Part shown: positions 49,126-57,289 of the stretch, in pieces
How the letters are laid out: each line of letters begins with the position of its first letter
Position numbering within the stretch: position 1 is the stretch's first letter
Assembly (NCBI RefSeq): GCF_036088315.1
Contig: NZ_CP107996.1
Location: 6,561,001-6,625,000, forward strand
Direction of reading: 5' to 3'
Source of the DNA: Streptomyces sp. NBC_00344
GTDB taxonomy: Bacteria > Actinomycetota > Actinomycetes > Streptomycetales > Streptomycetaceae
DNA length: 64,000 bases
The notes under the pieces: generated by a model
Databases searched by the model: none
The model's input: only the letters and a program-made list of their open reading frames with translations
What the model was told of the DNA's origin: nothing
Made by a program: the position numbers and the translations under genes

Positions 49126-49299
49126 TCAGGCGGTGCAGCTGGTGGTGCTGGTCGTGCTGCTGCATGTGCTGGTGCTGCTGCAACTGGTGGACGAGCCCAG
49201 CATGACCTCGCTGGCGTCCGAGTAGTCGGTGATCTCGAAGGTCTCGGACTCGAGCTCCAGGATTTCCTGGGCGAGCGATTCCAGAGAGTTCTGCGGCAT
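49126..49299 (-). CDS. RiPP precursor peptide with Ser/Thr/Cys-only core (thiopeptide/LAP type)
   Basis: The 57-residue peptide is the probable substrate of the cluster. The leader (about 1-35) is acidic and helical: MPQNSLESLAQEILELESET, then FEITDYSDASEVMLG; the D-Y-S-D-A-S-E region resembles thiopeptide leaders. The proposed core, residues 36-57, has 10 Ser, 8 Thr, 3 Cys (positions 40, 46, 55) and a C-terminal Ala, so 21 of 22 residues are modifiable. The ribosome site GGAGGA lies 7 bases before the ATG at 49299. The gene is opposite in strand to the biosynthetic operon. It is short and hidden beneath longer spurious frames, so gene callers may miss it. The exact leader/core boundary is inferred. 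Confidence 0.9.
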   Translation of the reverse strand: MPQNSLESLAQEILELESETFEITDYSDASEVMLGSSTSCSSTSTCSSTTSTTSCTA

Positions 49300-49494
49300 C
49301 GGCTGTTCCTCCTTGACGGTTCAAACCCGGCAACACATGGCCCAGCGGCCGGGAGCACCCATGCGTGCGAACACCCGTGCAGCTGTCCGAAGTCCTTTCT
49401 AGCGAGCCCTGCTGGCAGATCGACGCACGTCCCGCAGTCACCTGACTGTCAGGCGGCTGCGGCCACCCTCCGCCCCACCCGAAGGAGTTCAGGA
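49300..49494. promoter_or_regulatory. divergent promoter region between precursor and M20 peptidase genes
   Basis: These 195 bases must drive the precursor leftward and the peptidase rightward. TAGAAA read leftward (49401-49396) could be a -10 box about 100 bases before the precursor; no firm -35 was found. Confidence 0.35.
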
Positions 49495-50829
49495 ATGCTC
49501 CCTGTCACGACCGACACCGCCGCGGTCCTCGACGGCCTGCCGAAAGTCCTGCGCCCCGCTGTCGAGGTCTATCTCGACATCCACCGGCACCCCGAACTCT
49601 CCGGTGCCGAGGAGCGCACCGCCGCGCTCGCCGCCCGGCGTCTGACCACCGCGGGGTTCCAGGTCACCACCGGAGTCGGCGGACACGGTGTGGTCGGTCT
49701 GCTGCGCAACGGACCCGGTCCCGTCGTCATGCTCCGCGCCGAACTCGACGCCCTGCCGGTACGCGAGGCCACCGGTCTGCCCTACGCCAGCGAGGCTGTC
49801 GTCCCCGACAGCGCGGGGCGGCCCGTACCCGTCATGCACGCCTGTGGTCATGACCTGCATCTGGCCTGTCTGACCGGGACGGCGTCCCTGCTGTCCGCCA
49901 TGGCAGGCCACTGGCGCGGGACGCTGATGATTGTCGGTCAGCCCGCGGAGGAGACGCTTTGCGGGGCCCGGGCCATGCTCGAGGACGGACTGTACTCCCG
50001 CTTCGCCCCTCCCGGAGTTGTCCTCGCCCAGCACACCGCGCCGCTGCCCGCCGGTATGGTCGCCCACGCGCACGGCCCCATCCTCGCGGGCAGCAGGATG
50101 ATCGAGGTGGTCGTCCACGGAACGGGCGGCCACGCCGCAAGCCCTCATCTGACCGTGGATCCCGTGGTCGCAGCCGCGGCGATCGTGCTGCGGCTGCAGA
50201 CAGTGGTGTCCCGGGAGAGCTCTCCCGCGGAACAGGTCGTCCTCACCGTCGGTTCCCTGCACGCCGGGACGCGGGGCAACGTGGTACCGGACGCCGCCAC
50301 CCTGGAGATATCGGCGCGGGCGTTCTCCGAGGAGGCACTTGACCGCGTCACAGCGGCGGTGCGGCGCATCGTCGCCGCGGAGTGCGCGGCATCGGGATGC
50401 CCCCGCGCACCGACCGTGCGCACTGTTTCGAGGTCCCATCCCACTGTTTCGGATGCCTCGGCCGCCACCGCCGTCCGCGACATCCACGAACACGTGCTGG
50501 GCCCCGAGCGCGTCGCCGGGTGGCTGCCGTCGACGGCCACCGAGGACTTCCCTCTCTTCGGGTCCGCCGGATCCCGGCTCCACGGTGCTGTCGGCGTCCG
50601 TGTCGCGTACTGGATGCTGGGCTGTGTCGGGCCCCGCCAGTGGGCCGAGACCCCGGGGGAATCCGCCGCGGCGAAGATGGCGTCACTTCCGCCCAACCAC
50701 TCGCCGTTCTTCCGCCCGGATCCCAGGCTGGCCGTCCCCGCCGGCATCACCGCGCTGGCTACTGCCGCCCTCTCCCATCTGGCAGGCCCGGCCGCGGTGC
50801 CCGCACCTCGGCCGGCGCCCTCCGGGTGA
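49495..50829 (+). CDS. M20 family metallopeptidase / amidohydrolase
   Basis: The 444-residue cytosolic enzyme has the two-metal site of M20D-type amidohydrolases. Visible parts are IHRHPELSGAEERTAA, the HACGHDLH segment near residue 113, the catalytic GQPAEET near residue 150, and the dimerisation-domain region VVVHGTGGHAASPHLTVDPV. Such enzymes remove N-acyl groups or cleave dipeptides. The ATG at 49495 has GAAGGAG seven bases upstream. Lying beside and divergent from the precursor gene, it may trim the released peptide or confer self-resistance, but it could be unrelated. Confidence 0.85.
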   Translation: MLPVTTDTAAVLDGLPKVLRPAVEVYLDIHRHPELSGAEERTAALAARRLTTAGFQVTTGVGGHGVVGLLRNGPGPVVMLRAELDALPVREATGLPYASEAVVPDSAGRPVPVMHACGHDLHLACLTGTASLLSAMAGHWRGTLMIVGQPAEETLCGARAMLEDGLYSRFAPPGVVLAQHTAPLPAGMVAHAHGPILAGSRMIEVVVHGTGGHAASPHLTVDPVVAAAAIVLRLQTVVSRESSPAEQVVLTVGSLHAGTRGNVVPDAATLEISARAFSEEALDRVTAAVRRIVAAECAASGCPRAPTVRTVSRSHPTVSDASAATAVRDIHEHVLGPERVAGWLPSTATEDFPLFGSAGSRLHGAVGVRVAYWMLGCVGPRQWAETPGESAAAKMASLPPNHSPFFRPDPRLAVPAGITALATAALSHLAGPAAVPAPRPAPSG

Positions 50830-50961
50830 CGGTCCCGTTCCGCCTGCGCGGGCTCCCGGGCATCGTGCGCGACAGCGGGCCACGCGATTTCCGGCGGCGG
50901 GGCACGGAGGAGAGTGGTGCGCAACGGCGCCCGCAGCCGCTGAGCGGCGGTGCGGGCGTCA

Positions 50962-50997
50962 GCGCCCCGAGGTCCGGGGCCACGGACCTCGGGGCGC
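50962..50997. terminator. bidirectional terminator between M20 peptidase and GH78 genes
   Basis: GCGCCCCGAGGTCC (50962-50975) pairs perfectly with GGACCTCGGGGCGC (50984-50997), giving a 14-bp stem and 8-base loop. It sits between convergent genes, 10 bases beyond the glycosidase stop. Confidence 0.85.
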
Positions 50998-51006
50998 CTG
51001 CGTCCG

Positions 51007-54000
51007 TCACACGGTGAAGCGGTGGCTGCCCGAGCCGACCTCGAACACCGCGCAGCCGTCCTCCACACGCACGAACGTTCCGTGGGTGCGCTGGACACTG
51101 CTGGGCTCGTCCGCCGGAATCCACACCTCCGCGGTGGTGTTGGCCGGCACGCTGCACGACAGCACAAAGCCGCCGGCCCGCTGCTGCCATTGGGTGGACA
51201 CCGGTCCGTACGGGGAGGCGAACCGTGCCGTGGCGGACGTGACGCCCCCACCCGGGCGGGGGCGGATGACGACCTGTCGGTAGCCCGCACGGCCCGCGGC
51301 GATACCGGCGATGTTGGCGTACATCCACTCGCCCACCGATCCGTAGGCGTAGTGGTTGAAGGAGTTCATCGCCGGGCTCTGGAAGCTGCCGTCGGGCTGG
51401 ATGGAGTCCCAGCGCTCCCACATGGTCGTCGAACCCTTGTCGATCTGGTAGCCCCAGCTGGGGAACGTGCGCTGTTGCAGCAGCCGGTAGGCGACATCGG
51501 TGTGACCGGTGTCGGTGAGGACGGGCAGCAGCCGCGGGGTACCGAGGAAGCCGGTGGACAGATGCCAGTCCTTCGCCTCGATGAGGGCGACGAGGCGGTC
51601 GGCTGCCGCTTTGCGCAGGGCGTCCGGCATCAGGTTCATGGACAGTGCGAGGACGTAGGAGGTCTGCGTGTCGCCCTTCACCCTGCCGTCGGACGCCACG
51701 TACGCCGCCCGGAATGCCGTGCGTACGCGCGCGGAGAGGTCGGTCCAGGGCTCGGTGTCCTTGCCCAGTTCCGTGGCGATACGCGCTCCCAGGTCCGCGC
51801 TGTGGGCGAAGTAGGCGGTCGCGATGACGTCCTTGGGTGTCTCGTCCGACACGTTCAGCCAGTCACCGTATCCACTGTCCGGCCGGAGCAGTCCGTCGCT
51901 GTTCTTCTCCAGATAGCGCAGCCACGCCTGGACCGAGGGCCAGGCGTCGGTGAGGACCTTCCGGTCGCCGTATGCCTGGTACAGCGCCCAGGGGACTGTG
52001 ACCCCCGCGTCTCCCCAGCCCGCGACTCCGTTGCCGACGGTGCCGACCATGGGTGCCACGTCCGTGAACGCGCCCTCCGGCGTCTGCGCGTCACGGAGGT
52101 CGACCAGCCACTTGGTCAGGAAGCGGGCGGACTCCATGGTGTAACAGGCCGTGGGAGCGAAGACGTTGATGTCACCGGTCCAGCCCAGCCGCTCGTCGCG
52201 GGCCGGCGTGTCCGTCGGGACGGACAGGAAGTTGCCGCGCTGCCCCCAAGTGATGTTGCTGTGCAGCTTGTTGAGCATCGGCACATTGGTCTCGAACTCG
52301 AACGTGAACGGCGCCGATGTGTGCATCACCCGCCCGGTTACGGCCTGCGCGGCCGGCGTGCCGGGGAACCCGGTCACCTCGACATAGCGGAACCCGTGGA
52401 AGGTGAAACGCGGCTCGTACGTTTCCTCACCTCCCCCTTTGAGGGTGTAGAGGTCCGTGGCGGCGGCCGTCCTGAGGTTCTCGGTGTAGACCGTGCCGTC
52501 GGGGTTCAGCACCTCGGCGTGGCGCAGGCGGACGGTGGTTCCCGCAGCGCCCGAGACGCGCAGCCGAACCGAGCCGACCATGTTCTGGCCCAGGTCGAAG
52601 ACGAAGACGCCGGGCACGGGCTCGGTGACATCCTTGGCGGGGAGTTCCTTCGCGATGCGCACCGGACCGTCCACCTGTGCGACGATCTGCCCCGGGACAT
52701 CGTTGTCAGCCTCGCGTACCGCAAGCCACGAGCGGTCGTCGAAGCCGGCCGAGGTCCACCCGGCTGTCTCCTTCCTCGCGTCGTAGGTCTCGCCCGACAA
52801 CAGGTCGGCGGAGAGGATCGGCCCGCCGGCGGCGCGCCAGTCCGGCCCCGATGTGATGCGTTCGCTGGTCCCGTCCGCGTACTCGACCTCCAACTGAACC
52901 AGCAGCGCAGGGTGTTCACCGTACTGATGCGGACCGAACATGCCGACGTTGCCCGCGTACCAGCCGGGGGCGACGTACGCGGCGAGCGCGTTGGTGCCCG
53001 CGCGCACGGCGCTCGTCACGTCGTAGGTCTGGTACTGCACGCGCTTGCGGTAGTCGGTCCAGCCCGGGGCCAGTTGGTCGCGTCCCAGCCGCCGGCCGTT
53101 GAGATGGGCCTCGTACAGGCCGAGAGCCGTGGCGTACAGGCGGGCCCGGGCCACCTTCCTGCCCGGCAGCCGGAATTCGTGCCGCAGTTGGTTGGCAGCG
53201 GAGACGACCGGTACGACCCGGCCCCACGGCCCCGCCCCCCACGCGGCGGCCACCTTCGCCGCCCGCCACTCGCTGTCGTCGAAGCCGGGCTCGCGCCAGC
53301 CGTCGGCCGGCTCCTGGTCCGTGGACTTCCACGAGCCGTCGGTGAAGACCTTCTTCTCGCCGGAGGACGTGGTGAGGACCAGCACGCCGATCAGGCCGGC
53401 GGGCCCCACCGTGGCGTTGACCGCCGAGACCGCCAGAGTGTTCGAGCCCGAACGCACGTGGTCGAGGACATCGAGCACGGCCGGGTGACTCCAGCCCTCG
53501 TTGTCCGTCTTCAGGTCGGTGTGCGCTATCTCGGTGCCGTTGAGGGAGACGGCATAGACGTTGTCCGCACTGATGGCCAGTGTGGCCGCGATGACGCCGT
53601 CCGGCAGGTCGACGGTGCGGCGGAACCAGCGGGTGGCCGCCGGAGCGCTGTTCGCGGGTTCGCCCTCGGGGAACCAGATCCACGAACCGCCCTCCAGGGA
53701 GGGGGCGTCGGTGAGGGCGGCCGGAGCGGAGATCCACTTCGCGGACCACTGGGACGCGTCCATCAGGCCGGTCTCCCACCACGAAGGCGCGCTCCACTCC
53801 GAGACGCCGTCGTCGGCGTCCCACACCCGCACCGCCCAGAAGTAGCGTGTACGCGGCTTGAGTTCGGGTCCGGTGTACGGGACGAGGACGGACTCGCCCG
53901 AGACGACCTTGCCGCTGTCCCACACGTCCGGCCGGGAAAGATCTCCGGCGCTCGATGCGACCCGCACCTGGTACGCGCTCTGCCTTTGTCCTTGTCCTTG

Positions 54001-54222
54001 TCCGGCCGAGTCCATCGGCCAGCTCAGGCGAGGACGGGCCGTGTCCAGGCCCAGTGGTTGCTGAACGTACTCGACGGTCGGAGAGGTGATGCGCAGAGCG
54101 CTCTTGCCCGCGCGTCCCTCGGCGGGCGCGGATGCGGGTGCGGCCACGGCCGGTCCGGCTCCGGCGGCCACGGCACCCACCGTGGCTGCGGCGCCCGCGA
54201 GGATGTTCCTTCTACTGATCAC
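51007..54222 (-). CDS. secreted alpha-L-rhamnosidase, glycoside hydrolase family 78
   Basis: The 1071-residue enzyme begins with a Tat signal (ISRRNILAGAAATVGAVAAG, cleavage after AVA-AP), so it is exported folded. N-terminal beta domains are followed by a C-terminal (alpha/alpha)6 barrel carrying the family signature RDERLGWTGDINVFAPTACY, with the acidic residues involved in catalysis, and further on MWERWDSIQPDG. It should release terminal rhamnose from plant or bacterial glycans. The GTG at 54222 (AGGGG five bases upstream) is chosen because the signal peptide starts there; the frame continues 128 codons upstream. A LacI-type palindrome lies just upstream. Confidence 0.92.
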   Translation of the reverse strand: MISRRNILAGAAATVGAVAAGAGPAVAAPASAPAEGRAGKSALRITSPTVEYVQQPLGLDTARPRLSWPMDSAGQGQGQRQSAYQVRVASSAGDLSRPDVWDSGKVVSGESVLVPYTGPELKPRTRYFWAVRVWDADDGVSEWSAPSWWETGLMDASQWSAKWISAPAALTDAPSLEGGSWIWFPEGEPANSAPAATRWFRRTVDLPDGVIAATLAISADNVYAVSLNGTEIAHTDLKTDNEGWSHPAVLDVLDHVRSGSNTLAVSAVNATVGPAGLIGVLVLTTSSGEKKVFTDGSWKSTDQEPADGWREPGFDDSEWRAAKVAAAWGAGPWGRVVPVVSAANQLRHEFRLPGRKVARARLYATALGLYEAHLNGRRLGRDQLAPGWTDYRKRVQYQTYDVTSAVRAGTNALAAYVAPGWYAGNVGMFGPHQYGEHPALLVQLEVEYADGTSERITSGPDWRAAGGPILSADLLSGETYDARKETAGWTSAGFDDRSWLAVREADNDVPGQIVAQVDGPVRIAKELPAKDVTEPVPGVFVFDLGQNMVGSVRLRVSGAAGTTVRLRHAEVLNPDGTVYTENLRTAAATDLYTLKGGGEETYEPRFTFHGFRYVEVTGFPGTPAAQAVTGRVMHTSAPFTFEFETNVPMLNKLHSNITWGQRGNFLSVPTDTPARDERLGWTGDINVFAPTACYTMESARFLTKWLVDLRDAQTPEGAFTDVAPMVGTVGNGVAGWGDAGVTVPWALYQAYGDRKVLTDAWPSVQAWLRYLEKNSDGLLRPDSGYGDWLNVSDETPKDVIATAYFAHSADLGARIATELGKDTEPWTDLSARVRTAFRAAYVASDGRVKGDTQTSYVLALSMNLMPDALRKAAADRLVALIEAKDWHLSTGFLGTPRLLPVLTDTGHTDVAYRLLQQRTFPSWGYQIDKGSTTMWERWDSIQPDGSFQSPAMNSFNHYAYGSVGEWMYANIAGIAAGRAGYRQVVIRPRPGGGVTSATARFASPYGPVSTQWQQRAGGFVLSCSVPANTTAEVWIPADEPSSVQRTHGTFVRVEDGCAVFEVGSGSHRFTV

Positions 54223-54638
54223 AGCGGCCCCTAGCGGGAGAAGGTGAATCGATTCACAGAGGCGAACGTAGAGGGCGCCCGAGACATGCGTCAATGCGCA
54301 TGCGGTGCATTTTTCGGCCGCATTCACGCGTACGACGCGCTTGGCTCCGGTGTTGGTCGAGTTCCGAGGGTGTTGATTGTGGGTTGAACGTTTCAGTATG
54401 TTGGGGCAAGTCGGGAGGCGTCGACTCCCCGTACCCGGGGGAGATCCCGCCTGGGTACGACTGCGCAGGCGTGCATCGCCGGCTGTTGGGCGGTGGTGCC
54501 TGAGACGCCACAGCTGACCGTTCAGCCAGAGCTTCACCTCGTGCCAGGCGGCTGCTTCTTCCGCCTCGATGCCTCGCCACCAGGTGAAGGGTGAGTCGTC
54601 GGACATCAGATCCTCTCGCCACCGCTCGACGCTCTCGG
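54223..54638. other. upstream region of the rhamnosidase with possible gene remnant
   Basis: The region contains the operator near its left end. The minus strand from 54606 to about 54480 encodes a coding-like stretch (MSDDSPFTWWRGIEAEEAAA, WHEVKLWLNGQLWRL) with an AGAGGA ribosome site, in frame with but far upstream of the rhamnosidase. It could be the 5' end of a lost gene. I do not recognise it. Confidence 0.4.
54244..54257. promoter_or_regulatory. LacI-type palindromic operator of the rhamnosidase
   Basis: GTGAATCGATTCAC is a perfect 14-bp palindrome centred on CG, the pattern used by LacI-family sugar repressors. It is about 20 bases before the GTG start. No LacI gene lies in the window, so the repressor would act from elsewhere. 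Confidence 0.7.
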
Positions 54639-55055
54639 TCAGGTGCCGGCGAGCGATCGGGCCCCTCCGCCTCCCATGGGGCGAGCCACGGGGTGACCGG
54701 CGAAATCGCGGTCACACAGCTCTCGACAACCTCGCACGCCGATGTCGGCGGAGACTCGTCGCGCGGGGTCTGCGTTCACCACGCCTCCAGGAAACGGGCG
54801 ATTCCCGGTGGCAGCGGACTGAGAGCGGACCGGATCGGTTGCATCGGCGCCCTCGGCCGAATCGGCGTACTGCGCGACCCCGTTGCCGAGCGACCAGTCG
54901 ACCGACTCGTTCTCGGTCAGGGTGACGGCCATGTTCCGCATTTCCGTGCCCGCGTACGCGTGGGCGAGTTCGGCGATACGCCGGTACAGTGCCCGCTTCT
55001 GTGCGGGCGGGCGCCCGGAGCGCAGGGTGATCGCGACGTACACGAATTGGATCAT
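54639..55055 (-). CDS. tautomerase-like protein without N-terminal proline
   Basis: Residues 1-66 match the 4-oxalocrotonate tautomerase fold: MIQFVYVAITLRSGRPPAQK, RALYRRIAELAHAYAG, VTLTENESVDWSLGNG. In active family members Pro follows the initiator Met and is the catalytic base; here it is Ile, so ordinary tautomerase activity is doubtful. The last 70 residues are low-complexity and unlike the family, suggesting a decayed or frameshifted end. No good ribosome site precedes the ATG at 55055; TAGCGC just upstream could be a -10 box giving a leaderless transcript. Confidence 0.55.
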   Translation of the reverse strand: MIQFVYVAITLRSGRPPAQKRALYRRIAELAHAYAGTEMRNMAVTLTENESVDWSLGNGVAQYADSAEGADATDPVRSQSAATGNRPFPGGVVNADPARRVSADIGVRGCRELCDRDFAGHPVARPMGGGGARSLAGT

Positions 55056-55149
55056 GGTTGCGCTAGGCTTCGGGTGCATTCCGGCGCAGACCGGATGCCC
55101 CGGCCTTCCGGTGTTGTGCGGCATCTGCCATGCCAGAGTGGTAATTTGC

Positions 55150-55179
55150 TTGCAAATGCCATGAAAATGCATCTATTAT
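55150..55179 (+). promoter_or_regulatory. sigma-70-type promoter of a leaderless gene
   Basis: TTGCAA (55150-55155) and TATTAT (55174-55179) are separated by 18 bases. Transcription would start at or next to the ATG at 55187, so the message is probably leaderless. This also rules out the in-frame ATG at 55178, which lies inside the -10 box. Confidence 0.7.
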
Positions 55180-55186
55180 GGCGCAT

Positions 55187-55579
55187 ATGCAGTCCTACAC
55201 TATCGGCCAGGCCGCTCGACTCCTCGGCGTGAGCCCCGATACCGCGCGGCGATGGGCGGACGCCGGGCGGGTGTCCACACACCGGGACGAGGGTGGGCGG
55301 CGGCTCATCGACGGTCGGGACCTGGCCGCGTTCTCGGTGGAGCTTGCGAAGACCGGTGGGCAGGAGGACGTCTCTGTCACTTCCGTGCGCAATGCGTTCC
55401 CGGGCATCGTCACTGCCGTCAAGCTCGGTGATGTAGCGGCGCAGGTGGAGATCCAGGCCGGTCCGCACAGGCTGGTCTCCCTGCTGACCCGGGAGGCCGT
55501 CGAGGAACTTGGGCTTGAGGTCGGCATGGAGGCCACTGCCCGTGTGAAGTCCACCAACGTGCACATCGATCGCACGTGA
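55187..55579 (+). CDS. molybdopterin/molybdate-binding protein with MerR-type helix-turn-helix
   Basis: The 130-residue protein has an N-terminal excisionase/MerR-like DNA-binding helix pair (YTIGQAARLLGVSPDTARRW, then GRRLIDGRDLAAF) and a C-terminal Mop/TOBE domain (about 65-128: FPGIVTAVKLGDVAAQVEIQ, VSLLTREAVEELGLEVG, VKSTNVHID). The TOBE domain binds molybdate or tungstate oxyanions. It probably senses cellular molybdate and regulates uptake genes. It stands 430 bases before a diverged copy that heads modABC. Confidence 0.9.
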   Translation: MQSYTIGQAARLLGVSPDTARRWADAGRVSTHRDEGGRRLIDGRDLAAFSVELAKTGGQEDVSVTSVRNAFPGIVTAVKLGDVAAQVEIQAGPHRLVSLLTREAVEELGLEVGMEATARVKSTNVHIDRT

Positions 55580-56009
55580 GCGAACGGACGGCTTGCCGCG
55601 CTTTCGCTCCCGAGGAGTAGAGCGCCTCCGTCAACAGAGCGCCTCCGCCCACGCCGGCGTGCCGCTGTCGGAACGCCGATGTCCGTCCTGGATCGGATGC
55701 CGCCCGGCGTGGATCTCGTATTCCGCTACGCGGGAGATCTGCGGACGGGGAGTTCGCAGCGGCGCCGCGCTGTCGCCGAGTCTCAGCCCAGGCTCCGGCC
55801 GTCCTTCCGGCCGCGGTACGCGGCCGGGGCCCGTCCCCTCGCCCGGTCGGCACGAGCGGTCGCGGGCGCCGACTTCCGGCCCGGCCGCGGTACCTGTCCC
55901 GGCGGGTGCTCCTGTACAAACGCACATGCCTACCCCTTCCGCTTGCAATCCGGCTCATGCGATGCAACAGGAGACTTACGCCTCGCATCTGCGGCAGTAT
56001 GATCAGCGC
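55580..56009. other. upstream region of the mod operon
   Basis: These 430 bases hold no supported gene. TATGAT at 55998-56003 lies 6 bases before the next ATG, a -10 position implying another leaderless message; ACTTAC at 55974-55979 is a weak -35. A regulatory site for the molybdate sensor may lie here, but no clear palindrome was found. Confidence 0.4.
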
Positions 56010-56411
56010 ATGCCCAGCTACCGGATCAGAGAGGCAGTGGCCCTATCGGGCCGCATTGCCGACACATTCCGGCACTGGTTCCACGGCGGGAAACCGCACG
56101 CCGAGCGGGACGAGCCGGTCTCCGGATCGAACCGGGCCGGAACCCCTTTGTTCGAGCGGGAGTTGCGCCGCACCGAGCGGACGAACAATGGACGCTCGGC
56201 GCGCAACTGCTCCGACTTCGTCACCGGGCTGAACTTCGGTGGCGTGACGGCGCAGTCGGAGATCGCTCCGGACGTTCCGGGCAGTGCCCACAGCCGGCCG
56301 GGAACAGGCCGAGGACTGAGGCCGGAGCCCGGCGTTCCGGTGGTTGCCATGATCAAGTCGACCGATGCGGTCGTCGAGAGGTCGCAGAGGTCCACCCGGA
56401 CGTCTCTGTGA
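56010..56411 (+). CDS. strongly diverged copy of the molybdate-binding HTH-Mop protein
   Basis: The 133-residue frame aligns end to end with the protein at 55187-55579 but keeps few key residues. The N-terminus MPSYRIREAVALSGRIADTF matches the HTH. The Mop part keeps VTGLNFGGVTAQSEI and PGVPVVAMIKSTDAVVER, but the middle of the domain (the VSLLTREAVEELG region) is replaced by unrelated sequence. The reading frame is intact and overlaps a possible modA GTG by 4 bases, so it sits where the normal mop gene would head the operon. It may be a decaying gene or a repurposed one. Confidence 0.55.
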   Translation: MPSYRIREAVALSGRIADTFRHWFHGGKPHAERDEPVSGSNRAGTPLFERELRRTERTNNGRSARNCSDFVTGLNFGGVTAQSEIAPDVPGSAHSRPGTGRGLRPEPGVPVVAMIKSTDAVVERSQRSTRTSL

Positions 56412-56421
56412 AGAATCAGAC

Positions 56422-56440
56422 GGTCTCTTCTGAGGAGACC
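56422..56440 (+). other. hairpin before the modA ribosome site
   Basis: GGTCTC (56422-56427) and GAGACC (56435-56440) form a 6-bp stem around TTCTGAG, just before GGGAG (56444-56448). It could modulate modA translation. Confidence 0.45.
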
Positions 56441-56455
56441 AAAGGGAGTACACCC

Positions 56456-57289
56456 GTGATGACCCGTTCCGCGCGCCGGACCCGCCGGACCCTGCAGGTG
56501 GCCGGCACAGCAGCCGTCGCGCTGCTGGCACTGAGCGCCTGCTCCTCGTCCGACGACTCGTCGGCCTCGCCGGGCTCGTCCGCCTCGGCGTCCACGGGCT
56601 CGTCGAAGAAGCTCTCCGGCACCGTGACAGTCTTCGCAGCCGCCTCGCTGAAGGAGAGCTTCACAGCCCTCGGCAAGGAGTTCGAGAAGGCCCACCCGGG
56701 TACGAAGGTCACCTTCAGTTTCGGCGGCAGCGACACACTCGCCGCGAGCATCACGGGGGGAGCCCCGGCTGATGTCTTCGCCGCTGCCAGTCCCAAGACG
56801 ATGGCGATCGTGACGGACAAGAAGGACGCGGCCGGCCCGCCCGCCACCTTTGTGCGCAACCAGCTGGAGATCGCCACCCTGCCCGGAAACCCGGACAAGA
56901 TCACCTCCCTCAAGGACCTGACCAAGCCGGGTCCGAAGGTTGTCCTGTGCGACAAGACGGTGCCGTGCGGCGCCGCCGCGCAGAAGGCCCTGGCCGCCAG
57001 CAACCTGAAGCTCACTCCGGTCTCCTACGAGCAGGACGTCAAGAGCGCCCTGACGAAGGTCGAGCTGAAAGAGGCCGATGCCGCAGTCGTCTACAAGACC
57101 GACGTGAAGGCGGCGGGTGGCAAGGTGGACGGCGTGGAGTTCCCCGAGTCGGCCAAGGCCATCAACGATTACCCGATCGCACTGCTCAAGGACGCGCCCA
57201 ACGCCGCTGCCGCGAAGTCGTTCATCGCGCTGGTGCGCTCCGCCGAGGGCCGGCGCGTGCTGACGGCGGCCGGGTTCCTCAAGCCGTGA
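56456..57289 (+). CDS. modA: molybdate ABC transporter substrate-binding lipoprotein
   Basis: The 277-residue lipoprotein has a signal ending in the lipobox LSAC (AVALLALSACSSSDD), a Ser/Ala linker and a type II periplasmic-binding fold. The family pattern is VFAAASLKESFTALGKEFEK, FSFGGSDTLAASITGGAPAD, VFAAAS and, near the end, AFIALVRS-like SFIALVRSAEGRRVLTAAGF. It captures molybdate outside the membrane and delivers it to the permease. GTG 56456 (or ATG 56459), with GGGAG seven bases upstream, fits the signal peptide better than the earlier GTG at 56408, which overlaps the upstream gene. Its stop overlaps modB by 4 bases. Confidence 0.93.
   Translation: MMTRSARRTRRTLQVAGTAAVALLALSACSSSDDSSASPGSSASASTGSSKKLSGTVTVFAAASLKESFTALGKEFEKAHPGTKVTFSFGGSDTLAASITGGAPADVFAAASPKTMAIVTDKKDAAGPPATFVRNQLEIATLPGNPDKITSLKDLTKPGPKVVLCDKTVPCGAAAQKALAASNLKLTPVSYEQDVKSALTKVELKEADAAVVYKTDVKAAGGKVDGVEFPESAKAINDYPIALLKDAPNAAAAKSFIALVRSAEGRRVLTAAGFLKP

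Noticed and set aside
48563..49441. Minus-strand open frame of 292 codons overlapping the precursor
   Set aside because: It reads the precursor region as HQLQQHQHMQQHDQHHQLHR, a frame-shifted shadow, and runs antisense to the second YcaO gene.
33192..50829. Classification as a pyridine-containing thiopeptide cluster
   Set aside because: Only one LanB-C-like protein is present and it retains the HMxxNR-type elimination region; no second copy for cycloaddition was seen.
50950..54234. Plus-strand open frame of 1094 codons
   Set aside because: It is the antisense shadow of the GH78 rhamnosidase, which has a Tat signal and family signature on the other strand.
55178..55186. Earlier ATG at 55178 for the molybdate-binding regulator
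   Set aside because: It overlaps the -10 box TATTAT, so it would not be in the transcript.
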